The notes: generated from the sequence alone by a model not told the origin. Shown: positions 8,969-17,765, numbered from the stretch's first letter. The stretch is 64,000 bases of DNA from Halovenus sp037080055 (GCF_037080055.1 NZ_JBAOJI010000003.1:1-64000), one strand, 5' to 3'. Program-made: numbers and translations.

Positions 8969-9427
8969 TCAGGCTTCCTCGGCCGCTGCCGCACAGACCT
9001 CGGCCCACCGGCCTTGCTCTTCAAGATGTGACTGCAACTCTGTCGCGTACTCCTCGACGAGTTGGCTCGCCGCCGCCAGTTCGTCCTCGTCGACGCCGCT
9101 GCCGTTGGCATCGCTGCCGTCGAACCCGAAGACGCTTTTCAGCGAGTCGATGACGCCGCCGCTGTCGCTGCCGCCAGCCTCGCCGCCGGGCCGGGCCATT
9201 CCCTGCGGAAGATTATCCAGTTCCGGCATGATCTGTTCGAGTTTGTCGGTGTTGGCCGTCATCTCAGCGCTGTCCGGCGTCTCCGGACTGTCGATATCGA
9301 ACTCGACGGCGGTCATGATCAGTCCCCACTCCTGATTCGAGAACTGTGAGTCGAGCACTCGCTGGTTGAATTCCTGGTCGACGCGCATCCGTGCCCCGGC
9401 GAGTTTGTCTCGCCACCCGTTGGTCAT
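8969..9427 (-). CDS. Haloarchaeal conserved protein of unknown function (DUF5799-like)
   Basis: 152 residues, acidic, no signal peptide or membrane segment. The N-terminal part (VDQEFNQRVLDSQFSNQEWGLIMTA) is helical and resembles the haloarchaeal DUF5799 family as I remember it. The middle (about residues 78-110) is Gly/Ser/Asp-rich and probably disordered, and the C-terminal 40 residues are again helical. Monocistronic on the minus strand; function unknown. Confidence 0.75.
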   Translation of the reverse strand: MTNGWRDKLAGARMRVDQEFNQRVLDSQFSNQEWGLIMTAVEFDIDSPETPDSAEMTANTDKLEQIMPELDNLPQGMARPGGEAGGSDSGGVIDSLKSVFGFDGSDANGSGVDEDELAAASQLVEEYATELQSHLEEQGRWAEVCAAAAEEA

Positions 9428-9483
9428 ACCACTATTTGGGGTAAACTGCTAAAATGGGTTCCGGCTGGTCGTCGGGACCCTCC

Positions 9484-9882
9484 TCAGAAGTCGACGTCGT
9501 CTTCGACGCTAATCTCGGCCTGCAACTCCTCGCGCAGTGCCGCGTGAACGTGGCAGATTCCCTCTGCCCGTTGGACGATATCGTTTACCGACTCGCCGAG
9601 GGCTTCCTCGACGTGAATGTCGAAGGAGATGTATTCGAGGTCGTCTTCCTCGTCGAGGTCGGCCCCGACATCGACTTCGATCTCGCCGACGTCGTCGAAT
9701 CCTTCCTTGTTCGCGCCGACGCGGAAGGCGGGAATGAAACAGGACGCATAGGTCGCGACGAGGGCCTGATTTGGATTCGGTCCCTCCTTTTCGGCCGCGT
9801 CGATGCCCAGTTCCCATTCGCCGATCAGGTTCGTCGTTGCGTAGCCTTCCTTGCTGATGCTGGTAACTTCGATGTCTGGCAT
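9484..9882 (-). CDS. OsmC family protein
   Basis: 132 residues with the OsmC/Ohr fold: N-terminal strand region, the helix ALVATYASCFIPAFRVGA carrying the first Cys (residue 48), and the second Cys (residue 110) in EGICHVHAAL. These are the two redox cysteines used by OsmC-type enzymes to reduce organic hydroperoxides through a dihydrolipoyl or thiol partner. Which subfamily (OsmC, Ohr or YhfA-like) cannot be decided by eye. Stands alone, divergent from the PQQ-propeller gene. Confidence 0.85.
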   Translation of the reverse strand: MPDIEVTSISKEGYATTNLIGEWELGIDAAEKEGPNPNQALVATYASCFIPAFRVGANKEGFDDVGEIEVDVGADLDEEDDLEYISFDIHVEEALGESVNDIVQRAEGICHVHAALREELQAEISVEDDVDF

Positions 9883-10011
9883 ACGTCTGTCTACGATAGC
9901 CGCGCAGAAAACAGTATGTGTTACCGGCGGAGCACCAACTGGGACGCCGGTGAGTCGGCAACCCGTTCCGCAACCACATGTTCATTCTGGTCAGCGGCTC
10001 TGTGTTACTGT

Positions 10012-11388
10012 GTGTCTCGATTGAATCGGCGGACATTCCTCCGGTCGGCTGCGTGTGCCGGACTCGGTTTTGTCGGTCTGTCATCGTCACCGCTCGCCGA
10101 CGCACAGGCCGGAGTGACCGTCAGCGAGCTATGGCAGTTCCGGACTGAGGGCCCGGTTTTTTCGTCACCGACAGTCGTCGACGGGACCGTCTACGTTGGC
10201 AGTAATGACGGGACCCTCTACGCGCTGGACCGAGCCAGTGGTACCGAACGGTGGCGATTTGGGACCGGCGGCGGGATCGAATCCTCTCCGACGGTGGCTG
10301 ATGGCACAGTCTACGTCGGGAGCTTCGACGACACCGTCTACGCGCTGGACACAGCGGACGGAACCGAGCGCTGGCGCTTTCAGACCGAGGGAGACGTATT
10401 CTCTTCGCCAACGGTGGCCGATGAGACCGTCTTCGTCGGGAGTGAGGATGCGAACGTCTACGCGTTGGATACGAGCAACGGAACCGAGCGCTGGCGCTTT
10501 CGGACAGCCGGTAAAATCGCTGTCCAGAGTGGAGGACGCGTCCGTTCTTCGCCGACGGTCGCCAACGGGATCGTCTACGTCGGGTGCCGCGATGGGAATC
10601 TCTACGCGATCGACGCCACGGACGGAACGGAACAGTGGCGCTTTCCCACCGGCGGGCGGATACGGTCTTCTCCGACGGAATCCGACGGCGTCGTCTACGT
10701 CAACAGTTTCGACGACACCCTCTACGCGGTCGGGGCGGCTGACGGTGTCAAGCAGTGGCAGTTCGCGATGCAATCGGGCGGTTTCTCCTCGCCGACGGTG
10801 GCTGACGGTACGGTGTACGTCGGCAGCGACGCCGTCAGCGTTTACGCGCTGGATTCCGACACCGGAACCGTAGCGGGTCGGTTCCGGGCGGGGATCAACG
10901 GCGTCCGCTCGTCACCGACGGTGGCCGATGAGACTGTCTTCGTCGGCAACGGCGGCGGCAGTATCTACGGCTTTGCTCTCAGTGATGGAACTAGGCAGTG
11001 GCGCTTTCAGACGGGCGGGTCGGTCTTCTCCTCGCCGACGATTGTCGACGGGACGCTCTACGCCGGCAGTGCTGATGGCAGCGTCTACGCGCTGACGACA
11101 GCGGTGTCGGGCTCGTCCCGGGGGTCGCGTGTCGCGCTCAACACGATGGGACATCACGACACCCGCGCTGACAGAGTAACGACCGAAGATCTTCAGACGG
11201 ACGGTCCGGCCACGAGCGATCGTGACGAATCTAGCGAACCTGCGGACGATGGAAGCTCTGACGACGCCTCTGGCCGGGGTTTCACCCTTTCCGGGGCAGT
11301 CGCTGGTTTCGCCGGGATCGGGTACGCACTGAAGCGTTGTATCGCCACCGCGGAGGCGCCTCTGTCTGATCGGCCGTCACGAAAATAA
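10012..11388 (+). CDS. Exported PQQ-type beta-propeller protein
   Basis: 458 residues from a GTG at 10012. The start is chosen because it places a twin-arginine leader (NRRTFLRSAACAGLGFVG) at the N-terminus; the frame runs open further upstream. The body is about nine copies of a roughly 40-residue repeat of the form SSPTVxDGTVYVGSxDxxxYALDxxxGTERWRF, the PQQ-like/YVTN quinoprotein blade. A Ser/Asp-rich linker (about 385-420) leads to a hydrophobic C-terminal helix with basic residues (LSGAVAGFAGIGYALKRC), probably a membrane anchor on the cell surface. No catalytic residues for a dehydrogenase are evident; it is more likely a scaffold or binding protein. Confidence 0.8.
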   Translation: MSRLNRRTFLRSAACAGLGFVGLSSSPLADAQAGVTVSELWQFRTEGPVFSSPTVVDGTVYVGSNDGTLYALDRASGTERWRFGTGGGIESSPTVADGTVYVGSFDDTVYALDTADGTERWRFQTEGDVFSSPTVADETVFVGSEDANVYALDTSNGTERWRFRTAGKIAVQSGGRVRSSPTVANGIVYVGCRDGNLYAIDATDGTEQWRFPTGGRIRSSPTESDGVVYVNSFDDTLYAVGAADGVKQWQFAMQSGGFSSPTVADGTVYVGSDAVSVYALDSDTGTVAGRFRAGINGVRSSPTVADETVFVGNGGGSIYGFALSDGTRQWRFQTGGSVFSSPTIVDGTLYAGSADGSVYALTTAVSGSSRGSRVALNTMGHHDTRADRVTTEDLQTDGPATSDRDESSEPADDGSSDDASGRGFTLSGAVAGFAGIGYALKRCIATAEAPLSDRPSRK

Positions 11389-11406
11389 CGACGAGTCGGC
11401 AGGGAC

Positions 11407-12123
11407 TCAGTACTCGAAAGTCTCGTCGCCGTCGAGGACAACAGCCTCTGTGCCGGGCGCATTGCCGTCGACCGCCCGCACGAAGTCGTCAGTGTCGATT
11501 TCGATCGGTGGGAACGAGTCGTAGTGCATCGGCATCGCGTACTCGACGTCGACCCAGTCGGCGGCGATACCGGCCTGCAGTGGACCCATCGTGAAGTGAT
11601 CGCCCGCTGGCAGGGCGGCCACGTCGGGTTCGAGATACGAACCGATGACATCTTTCATCTCGGACATCAGCGCCGTATCGCCGGCGTGATAGAAGGTCTC
11701 TGAGTCCTCGTCTGCAACCTTCGTCGGATTCGTGTCCGAGACGACGAACCCGGCGGGCATCCCGCCCGTGTTCTGGTAGTCGGTATCGAGGCCGTTGGTG
11801 TGGTCGGCCCGGACCATCGTCACGAACGCATCGCCCAGTTCGATGGTGCCGCCGATGTTGAATCCGATCGTGTTGTCCTCGTCGATACCGTACTCCGCGG
11901 CGACGTAGCCAGCCAGTTCGGGCGTCGTCGCAACTGTTGTATCCGCGAACTCGCCGACGTGTGCGATGTGGTCGGCGTGACCATGAGTCAGGAGGACGTA
12001 GTCGGGATCGAGTTCGTCCGGCGATACGTCGGTTTTCGGATTGTCAAAAAATGGATCGATCAGAAGCGATGTGTCTCCGAGTTCGACTCCCCATGTCGAG
12101 TGGCCGTGCCAAGTGAGTTCCAT
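11407..12123 (-). CDS. UPF0173-type metal-dependent hydrolase (metallo-beta-lactamase fold)
   Basis: 238 residues from the ATG at 12123, which immediately precedes the conserved MELTWHGHSTW opening. The zinc motif LLTHGHADHIAH and the downstream YHAGDTALMSEM and GDHFTMGPLQA blocks identify the UPF0173 branch of the metallo-beta-lactamase superfamily. The physiological substrate is not established for most members. A TATA-like box about 32 bases upstream supports this start over a reading 52 residues longer. Confidence 0.9.
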   Translation of the reverse strand: MELTWHGHSTWGVELGDTSLLIDPFFDNPKTDVSPDELDPDYVLLTHGHADHIAHVGEFADTTVATTPELAGYVAAEYGIDEDNTIGFNIGGTIELGDAFVTMVRADHTNGLDTDYQNTGGMPAGFVVSDTNPTKVADEDSETFYHAGDTALMSEMKDVIGSYLEPDVAALPAGDHFTMGPLQAGIAADWVDVEYAMPMHYDSFPPIEIDTDDFVRAVDGNAPGTEAVVLDGDETFEY

Positions 12124-12149
12124 TGCATTCGATACATCGATCACGAGAC

Positions 12150-12161
12150 ACTTATAAATAG
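12150..12161 (-). promoter_or_regulatory. TATA-like box of the UPF0173 hydrolase gene
   Basis: Minus-strand CTATTTATAAGTG, centred about 32 bases before the ATG at 12123. A strong match to an archaeal TATA element in an otherwise mixed region shared with the divergent HtrA-like gene. Confidence 0.6.
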
Positions 12162-12230
12162 TCCAACCGGCGAACCTGTGCTCTTGTCTGGATATCAGTC
12201 GGCTCTGTATCACTGCTGGCCCCACCAGAG

Positions 12231-12242
12231 ATTTATTTTTAT
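12231..12242 (+). promoter_or_regulatory. TATA-like box of the HtrA-like protease gene
   Basis: ATTTATTTTTAT ends about 20 bases before the ATG at 12262, a typical haloarchaeal promoter placement for a leaderless or nearly leaderless mRNA. Confidence 0.6.
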
Positions 12243-12261
12243 CCCGATCTAAAGGATCGAC

Positions 12262-13401
12262 ATGTCCGACAATCGGCAATCACGGCGTGCGTTTCTCACC
12301 GCGTCTGGATTGGCCCTGACGACAGCAATCGCCGGTTGTGCATTGAATCCGCCACAGAACAACGCCGAGAGTGAGACGCCGGGCAACTCGAACTTTCCGG
12401 AGGATCCGGCGGCTCCGGGGGCGGGCGAACAGATCCCGGCCGATACACAACTCGGGGAGGTCTACGAGGAGACCATCGATTCGGTCGCCGCCGTTCAGGC
12501 CGACAGCACGAGCATGCCGAGTCCGGCCGGCGGGACGGCGTGGGTCTACGACGACTCCTATCTGGTCACGAACAACCACGTGATTCGAGGTGCGACCGAT
12601 ATCTATCTCCGGTTCCGGGACTCGGGCTGGCTCGAAGCCGAACTGGTTGGCTCGGATCGGTACAGTGATCTTGCGGTCCTCGAAGCGAGTCGGCTCCCCG
12701 AGTCGGCGACACCCCTCGAACTGGCCGACCAGTCCTACCCCGTCGGCACGCAGGTCGCCGCGCTCGGCAATCCGTTCCGGCTGGCTGGTTCCTTTACAAC
12801 GGGCGTCATCAGCGGCCGTAACCGGACGATTACGATCCCCGACTCACCGTTCTCGATCGCCGACGGTATCCAGACCGACGCCGCGGTTAATCCGGGCAAC
12901 AGCGGCGGGCCGCTCGTCACACTCGACGGGGTCGTCGTCGGCGTCGTCAACGCCACACAGGGTGACAACATCGGCTTTGCAATCTCGGCGGCGATGGTCC
13001 GGCAGGTCGTCCCGTCGCTCGTCGAGTCCGGGGAATACGAACACAGCTATCTCGGGATCGGGTTGTCAGATGTCTCTCCATCGTTGATCGAGGCCAACGA
13101 CTTCGGCAACTACACCTACGGCGTCTACGTCAACCAGGTCGTCCCCGGTGGTCCCAGTGACGGTATCCTCCGGGGCACACGGACGAGGACTTCCGTCCGG
13201 GGTGACCGCGTCGATGTCGGCGGCGATCTGATCATCCGCATGGACGACTGGACGATTCAAAACCGCGAGCGACTCTCCGCCTTTCTCGCGCTGGAAGCAG
13301 CGCCGGGCGATACTATCGAGATCGAGGTCGTTCGTGGCGGCGAGACCGAAACGGTCGACGTTACCCTCGGAAATCGTTCAGAGGCCAACACACAACTGTA
13401 G
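12262..13401 (+). CDS. HtrA/DegP-like serine protease, Tat lipoprotein
   Basis: 379 residues. N-terminal twin-arginine leader SRRAFLTASG with a lipobox Cys at residue 26 (IAGC), so it is exported folded and lipid-anchored on the outside of the membrane. The trypsin-like domain carries the full triad: His106 in TNNHVI, Asp136 in YSDLAVL and Ser214 in PGNSGGPL. A C-terminal PDZ domain (about 265-370) is visible from YLGIGL through GDLIIRMDDWTI. Role by family: quality control of secreted proteins. Short acidic, Pro/Asn-rich linker between lipobox and protease. Confidence 0.93.
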   Translation: MSDNRQSRRAFLTASGLALTTAIAGCALNPPQNNAESETPGNSNFPEDPAAPGAGEQIPADTQLGEVYEETIDSVAAVQADSTSMPSPAGGTAWVYDDSYLVTNNHVIRGATDIYLRFRDSGWLEAELVGSDRYSDLAVLEASRLPESATPLELADQSYPVGTQVAALGNPFRLAGSFTTGVISGRNRTITIPDSPFSIADGIQTDAAVNPGNSGGPLVTLDGVVVGVVNATQGDNIGFAISAAMVRQVVPSLVESGEYEHSYLGIGLSDVSPSLIEANDFGNYTYGVYVNQVVPGGPSDGILRGTRTRTSVRGDRVDVGGDLIIRMDDWTIQNRERLSAFLALEAAPGDTIEIEVVRGGETETVDVTLGNRSEANTQL

Positions 13402-13413
13402 CGACCGACCGGG

Positions 13414-14832
13414 TCACCGCATCTCCGGATCGAGTCGCGGTAGTTCGACGCTGACCGTCGTCCCGTCTGCGTGTTCTTCTGCCGAAAGCTGGCCGCCGAG
13501 TTCGCTGGCCAGAATCTCCGCGTGTGCGAGGCTGAGTCGACTCCCGTGCAGCAGTGCTGCGGATTCATCACGTTGCAGAAAGCCCCGTTCGCCTTCGGTC
13601 AACTGCTCGCGGTTGTCGGTTATCGAGACGACGATTCGGCGTTCGACCGCAACGTCGATGCTGACCGAGGGCGGGTCGCTGTTTGTGTGTTCGATCGCGT
13701 GATCGACAAGTTCGGCGAATATTGTCCGTGCGATATCCGGCACCGACACAGACGGAATCTCCTCGCTGAGTTCGATCTCAACTGGCGGGTGGTCGTCCTG
13801 AATCTGCTCGTATAGCCCGGTCAACAGCGCGTCGAGGGCGACGGGAGCCGGTGATTCGACCCGGCGGAGATCGTTGTTGATTCGCTCGGCCTGATCGCTG
13901 AGTCGGATTAGCTCCTCGGTCGCGTCGATCAACCGGCCGGAGAAATCTTGGTCGCCGATCGTCTCGTCTTGCTCTGTGATCAGTCGCTCTCCGACGGCGT
14001 AGATCACGTTCAGTTTGTTCCGCAACGTGTGCCGCATGATCCGATGGAGGACGCTCAAGTGTTGTTCGCGTTGCTTGAGCGCCGTGATGTCAATTGCGGA
14101 GACGATGATCGAACTGACCTCCCCACCCTCGCGCAGCGGGTGGGCGTACAACTCCACGTCGACCAGTGAGCCATCCCGGCCCTGATGGGTCGTCTCCAGC
14201 CCGACGATCCGCTCACCGGACAGCACGCGTTCCATAAACGCCTCCCGGGTCGCTGCGTCAGTAAAGAGTGGGTACTGCTCGCTGGAGACGGTCGCTCCCC
14301 GCCAGCCAAACGTCGTCGTCGCCGCCCGGTTCCAGCGCTCGATGGTTCCGTCTGCGTCGAGGACCATCATCGGCACCGGCGAGGCCTCGAACAGCGCCTC
14401 CAGTCGGGCAATTGTCGTCCGAAGGGTCTGCTCGCGGTCGATCTGCTCGGTGATCTCCCGGCACTGACAGAACAGGAACGAGTCGCCGCCGTCGTAGATC
14501 CGCTCGACGGTGATCTCGACCGGCCGGCGCTCGCCCGCGAGCGTCTCGACTCGAATCGGTGCGCCGTTGTCGAAGCGGTCAAGCCGACCGTCCGGGATCT
14601 CTTCGAGCAACGCCCGAAAGTCCGCCTGGTCGCTTTCGGGACAGCATTCTCCCCACTGTTGGCCAACGAGTGCCCCCGGTCGGCAGTCGAACAACTCCCC
14701 GGCCGCCTCGTTGACATCCGTGATCCGCTCGCTCTCGTCGACGAGCAACACCGGATCGGGCAGCGTTTCGAGAATCGTCTCCAGTGGCACATACGCGGTC
14801 TCCGCTGTTCCCGCGCTGTGCCTGTCGGTCAT
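13414..14832 (-). CDS. PAS-domain histidine kinase with degenerate ATPase domain
   Basis: 472 residues, no membrane segment. Two PAS domains (about 18-130 and 145-255; DPVLLVDESERITDVN and VPMMVLDADGTIERWN), then a haloarchaeal-type phosphoacceptor helix with His268 in MRHTLRNKLNV, then a HATPase region. The ATPase motifs are eroded: the N-box reads AELVDHAIEH with His378 instead of the Mg-binding Asn, the G1 box reads ITDNREQLTEG instead of DxGxG, and no GTGLGL-type G2 box is present (LLHGSRLSLA in its place). It may be a phosphoacceptor or scaffold rather than an active kinase. No partner response regulator is adjacent. Confidence 0.85.
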   Translation of the reverse strand: MTDRHSAGTAETAYVPLETILETLPDPVLLVDESERITDVNEAAGELFDCRPGALVGQQWGECCPESDQADFRALLEEIPDGRLDRFDNGAPIRVETLAGERRPVEITVERIYDGGDSFLFCQCREITEQIDREQTLRTTIARLEALFEASPVPMMVLDADGTIERWNRAATTTFGWRGATVSSEQYPLFTDAATREAFMERVLSGERIVGLETTHQGRDGSLVDVELYAHPLREGGEVSSIIVSAIDITALKQREQHLSVLHRIMRHTLRNKLNVIYAVGERLITEQDETIGDQDFSGRLIDATEELIRLSDQAERINNDLRRVESPAPVALDALLTGLYEQIQDDHPPVEIELSEEIPSVSVPDIARTIFAELVDHAIEHTNSDPPSVSIDVAVERRIVVSITDNREQLTEGERGFLQRDESAALLHGSRLSLAHAEILASELGGQLSAEEHADGTTVSVELPRLDPEMR

Positions 14833-15005
14833 CGCTAGTCAGTCTCTTGGCCTTCCACTTAAATTATTACCGCGAGTATCAACAGAGATACTGCGACAGA
14901 GCGGTCGAATCCGTTGTTTATGCACATTCGGCCGCTATACACGGCAGTACCAGACTTGGTATGTCGAGTGATAATCAGCGCCGCGCCACCAAAATTCAGA
15001 AGCCG

Positions 15006-15782
15006 TCAGATATCGCTCTCGAAGTCGTCGAGACCGTATGCTGGTTCGGCACCGCGCCGATCCAGCGTCTCGTTGGCGAGCAGCCAGTAGACGACCGACA
15101 GCGCTTTTCGACCCTTGTTGTTCGTCGGGACGACGAGGTCGACGTTGCTGGTCGTGTTATTCGAGTCGCACATCGCGATCACTGGGATGCCGACGGTGAT
15201 GGCCTCTTTGACGGCCTGTGAGTCACCGATCGGGTCAGTGACGACGATGACATCTGGCTCGATGTAGCCCTCGTACTGTGGGTTGGTCAGCGTGCCCGGG
15301 ATGAAGCGACCGGTTCGAGCGCGTGCGCCAACGGCGTCGGCGAACTTCTCGGCAGGGAAGCGGCCGTACTGTCGCGAGGAGGCGACGAGGATCTGTTCGG
15401 GCTCGTAGTTCGAGAGGAAGTCTGCGGCCGTCCGGATCCGGCTGTCGGTCATCGACACGTCCAGCACGTAGAGTCCGTCGGTGCGGACGCGGTGGATGAA
15501 CCGCTGCATGTCCTTGGTGTTCTGCTGGGTCCCGATGTGGACACCAGCACCAAGGTAATCCTCGACCGGGATCAGGAGGTCGGCCTCCTCGTCGGACATG
15601 ACGTCCTCGTCGAGGTCTGGCCCCTCGTCTTCAGGTGGTTCTGCCTCGGCCTCGGCGGCCTCGGCGGGCTGTTCGGCTTCGTCGGTAGTCTCGGCGTCCT
15701 CGTCGGCTGTGACTGGCTCCTCCTCGGCGGGGTCGACATCCGACTCGGTTGCGTCGAGACCTTCGTTATCGTTTCCGCTCAT
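15006..15782 (-). CDS. rps2: Small subunit ribosomal protein uS2
   Basis: 258 residues. A long acidic Asp/Glu/Ala-rich N-terminal extension (about 1-65) precedes the conserved core: YLGAGVHIGTQQNTKDM, FIHRVRTDGLYVLD, GRFIPGTLTNP and PDVIVVTDPIGDSQAVKEA. Component of the 30S head/body junction. Its ATG overlaps the enolase stop (ATGA), so it is the last gene of the long ribosomal/RNA polymerase cluster. Mevalonate pathway genes, common after rps2 in haloarchaea, do not follow here. Confidence 0.97.
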   Translation of the reverse strand: MSGNDNEGLDATESDVDPAEEEPVTADEDAETTDEAEQPAEAAEAEAEPPEDEGPDLDEDVMSDEEADLLIPVEDYLGAGVHIGTQQNTKDMQRFIHRVRTDGLYVLDVSMTDSRIRTAADFLSNYEPEQILVASSRQYGRFPAEKFADAVGARARTGRFIPGTLTNPQYEGYIEPDVIVVTDPIGDSQAVKEAITVGIPVIAMCDSNNTTSNVDLVVPTNNKGRKALSVVYWLLANETLDRRGAEPAYGLDDFESDI

Positions 15783-16981
15783 ACGTTGTGTTCGATTCTG
15801 ATTAGTTCGTTCAGTTTTGCCGTTCGCTCGCCACCGACTGCGCCCGTCTTGATGAACGGAGCGCCCGTCGCCGTGGCCAGGTGTGCGATCGTCGTATCCT
15901 CCGTCTCGCCGCTGCGGTGGGAGACGACTGCATCGTAGCCGTTCTCGGTCGCCAACTCGATGGCATCGACGGTATCCGAGAGGGTCCCGATCTGATTTGG
16001 CTTGATCAGGATGCTGTTTGCTGCGCCCTGATCGATCCCATCCTGGAGTCGGGAGACGTTCGTGACGAACAGATCGTCACCGCAGATTAGCGTATCCGTG
16101 CTGATGCGGTCGGTCAGTTCTGCGAAGCCGTCGAAATCCTCCTCGTCGAGCGGGTCCTCGACGTAGACGAGGTTGTACTCCTCGATTAGCTCCGCGACGT
16201 AGTCGATCTGTTCTTGACGGCTCCGATTTCCGTCGCTGTACTCGTAGACTTCTTCGTCGGCGTCGTACATCTCCGCCGCGGCCACGTCGAGTCCGAAGCG
16301 CATCTCGAAGCCGACTTCGTCTTCGACGGCGTCGACGGCTTCTTCGACGACTTCGAAGGCCTCGGCGTCGGAAATCGACGGCGCCCACGCGCCCTCGTCG
16401 CCCTTGCCGCAGGCGTGTCCCCGGTCGTCGAGGATGTCCGCGACGGCGGCGTGTGCGGCCGCGTTCGCGAAGACCGCGTCCTCGACGGAGGGTGCGCCGA
16501 CGGGTGCGACGAGAAACTCCTGAATGTCGGTCGCCTCGGCGGCGTGTTCGCCGCCGCCGACGACGTTTCCGAGCGGGGTCGGCATCTCGTCGCCGCGGAA
16601 GGTGCCGCCGAGATGCTGGAACAGTGGTGCGCCCAGCACGTCGGCAGCGGCCTTCGCCGCGGCCATCGAGATGGCCACTGCGGCGTTGGCACCGATTTCG
16701 GAGAAGTCCTCGGTTCCGTCTGCGGCGTGCAGTACGGCGTCGACCGAACGCTGGTCGCCGGCGTAGACCTCGCCGACGAGTCTCGGGACCGCCTGCTCGC
16801 GCGCACTGGCGATGGCCTCGCTGACGGGGAGTTCGATGGCCTCGTGTTCGCCCGTGCTCGCCCCGGAAGGAGCTTTTGCACGGCCGAAGCCGCCGCTTTC
16901 GGTGTGTACGTCGGCTTCGACAGTCGGATTCCCCCGAGAGTCGAGCACGCGTCGCAACCCGACCTCGGTGATGAGCGTCAC
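15779..16981 (-). CDS. eno: Enolase (phosphopyruvate hydratase)
   Basis: 400 residues, starting with GTG at 16979-16981 that overlaps the rpoK stop (GTGA). Interconverts 2-phosphoglycerate and phosphoenolpyruvate in glycolysis and gluconeogenesis. Recognisable family blocks are the N-terminal RRVLDSRGNPTVEADV, the loop KAPSGASTGEHEA, the metal-ligand region YVEDPLDEEDFDGF, LICGDDLFVTN, the lysine in ILIKPNQIGTL and the C-terminal SHRSGETEDTTIAHLA. Slightly shorter than bacterial enolase, normal for haloarchaea. Confidence 0.97.
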   Translation of the reverse strand: MTLITEVGLRRVLDSRGNPTVEADVHTESGGFGRAKAPSGASTGEHEAIELPVSEAIASAREQAVPRLVGEVYAGDQRSVDAVLHAADGTEDFSEIGANAAVAISMAAAKAAADVLGAPLFQHLGGTFRGDEMPTPLGNVVGGGEHAAEATDIQEFLVAPVGAPSVEDAVFANAAAHAAVADILDDRGHACGKGDEGAWAPSISDAEAFEVVEEAVDAVEDEVGFEMRFGLDVAAAEMYDADEEVYEYSDGNRSRQEQIDYVAELIEEYNLVYVEDPLDEEDFDGFAELTDRISTDTLICGDDLFVTNVSRLQDGIDQGAANSILIKPNQIGTLSDTVDAIELATENGYDAVVSHRSGETEDTTIAHLATATGAPFIKTGAVGGERTAKLNELIRIEHNV

Positions 16982-17157
16982 GCCTGTTCACCCCGCCGCA
17001 CGGTGAAGGGCAAGACGCCGGAGTCGTACTCCTCGGCCGCGATCAGGATCGGTTCGGTCTGCTCGGTGTCGATCAACACCGGCGCACCGTAGGCTACCTG
17101 CAGTGCTCGCGCACCGATGATCCGCGCCCGTTCGTAGCGATTGTCTGTCCGTGGCAT
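16978..17157 (-). CDS. rpoK: DNA-directed RNA polymerase subunit K (Rpo6)
   Basis: 59 residues from the ATG at 17157. The sequence RYERARIIGARALQVAYGAP is the signature of the omega/RPB6/RpoK family, which stabilises the largest subunit during polymerase assembly. Starts 2 bases after the rpoN stop and ends overlapping the enolase GTG, so it is translationally coupled in the ribosomal/polymerase operon. Short length is normal for the archaeal subunit. Confidence 0.93.
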   Translation of the reverse strand: MPRTDNRYERARIIGARALQVAYGAPVLIDTEQTEPILIAAEEYDSGVLPFTVRRGEQA

Positions 17158-17159
17158 GG

Positions 17160-17360
17160 TTACTGATACGGTGCGACGATATCGACGAGATCCTTGTGCG
17201 AAACGAGCATCCGCCGACAGCAGTGTCGTTCGACACCGAGTTCGTCGAGTACCTTGGCCGGATCCTCCGGATCGTCGGCCTCGCGGGTCCGATGTTTGAA
17301 CTCCTCCCAGTGTTCGCCGACCACGTTACCGCAGGTGAAACACCGGACTGGTACCATCAT
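17160..17360 (-). CDS. rpoN: DNA-directed RNA polymerase subunit N (Rpo10)
   Basis: 66 residues; two adjacent ATGs (17360 and 17357) can start it, the second giving the usual MVPVRCFTCG opening. The zinc-binding pattern is CFTCG near the N-terminus and HCCRRM near residue 47, the RPB10 signature. It helps assemble the Rpo3/Rpo11 platform. Lies between rps9 and rpoK with minimal spacing, as in the conserved archaeal operon. Confidence 0.96.
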   Translation of the reverse strand: MMVPVRCFTCGNVVGEHWEEFKHRTREADDPEDPAKVLDELGVERHCCRRMLVSHKDLVDIVAPYQ

Positions 17361-17366
17361 GGATGA

Positions 17367-17765
17367 TCACCGATAGGATTTCTGGTAGCGCGCCCGGGCA
17401 CCCGGACCGCCCCATTTCTTGGCTTCGCTCTGTCGAACGTCGTTGACCAGCAGCGACCGGTCGAACTCCATGTACGCATCCCGCAGTTCGGCGTCGTTCG
17501 TGTGCTGGACCAGTCCGCGTGCGATGGCTGTCCGGGCAGCGTCTGCCTGGCCCATGACACCGCCACCTTCGACGCTGACATCGATATCGATGCTGTCGCG
17601 CAGGTCGTCGTCGGTGATGCGGAATGGCTCCAAGATTTTGAGCTGTGCCATCTCGGGGTCGACGAGTTCGACGGGCTGGGAGTCGATTCGGACTTTCCCA
17701 GAGCCGTCACGGATTGTCGCCCGTGCGATTGCCGTCTTCTTCTTGCCTGATGTGTTCGTTACCAT
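17367..17765 (-). CDS. rps9: Small subunit ribosomal protein uS9
   Basis: 132 residues with the family hallmarks KKKTAIARATIRDGSGKVRID near the N-terminus and the basic C-terminal tail GGPGARARYQKSYR that reaches the P-site tRNA. Overlaps the 3' end of rpl13 by 7 bases and precedes rpoN by 6 bases, the conserved archaeal order. Confidence 0.97.
   Translation of the reverse strand: MVTNTSGKKKTAIARATIRDGSGKVRIDSQPVELVDPEMAQLKILEPFRITDDDLRDSIDIDVSVEGGGVMGQADAARTAIARGLVQHTNDAELRDAYMEFDRSLLVNDVRQSEAKKWGGPGARARYQKSYR

Noticed and set aside
15006..15221. ATG at 14960 opening an 87-codon plus-strand frame
   Set aside because: Most of it is antisense to uS2 and the start lacks a promoter.
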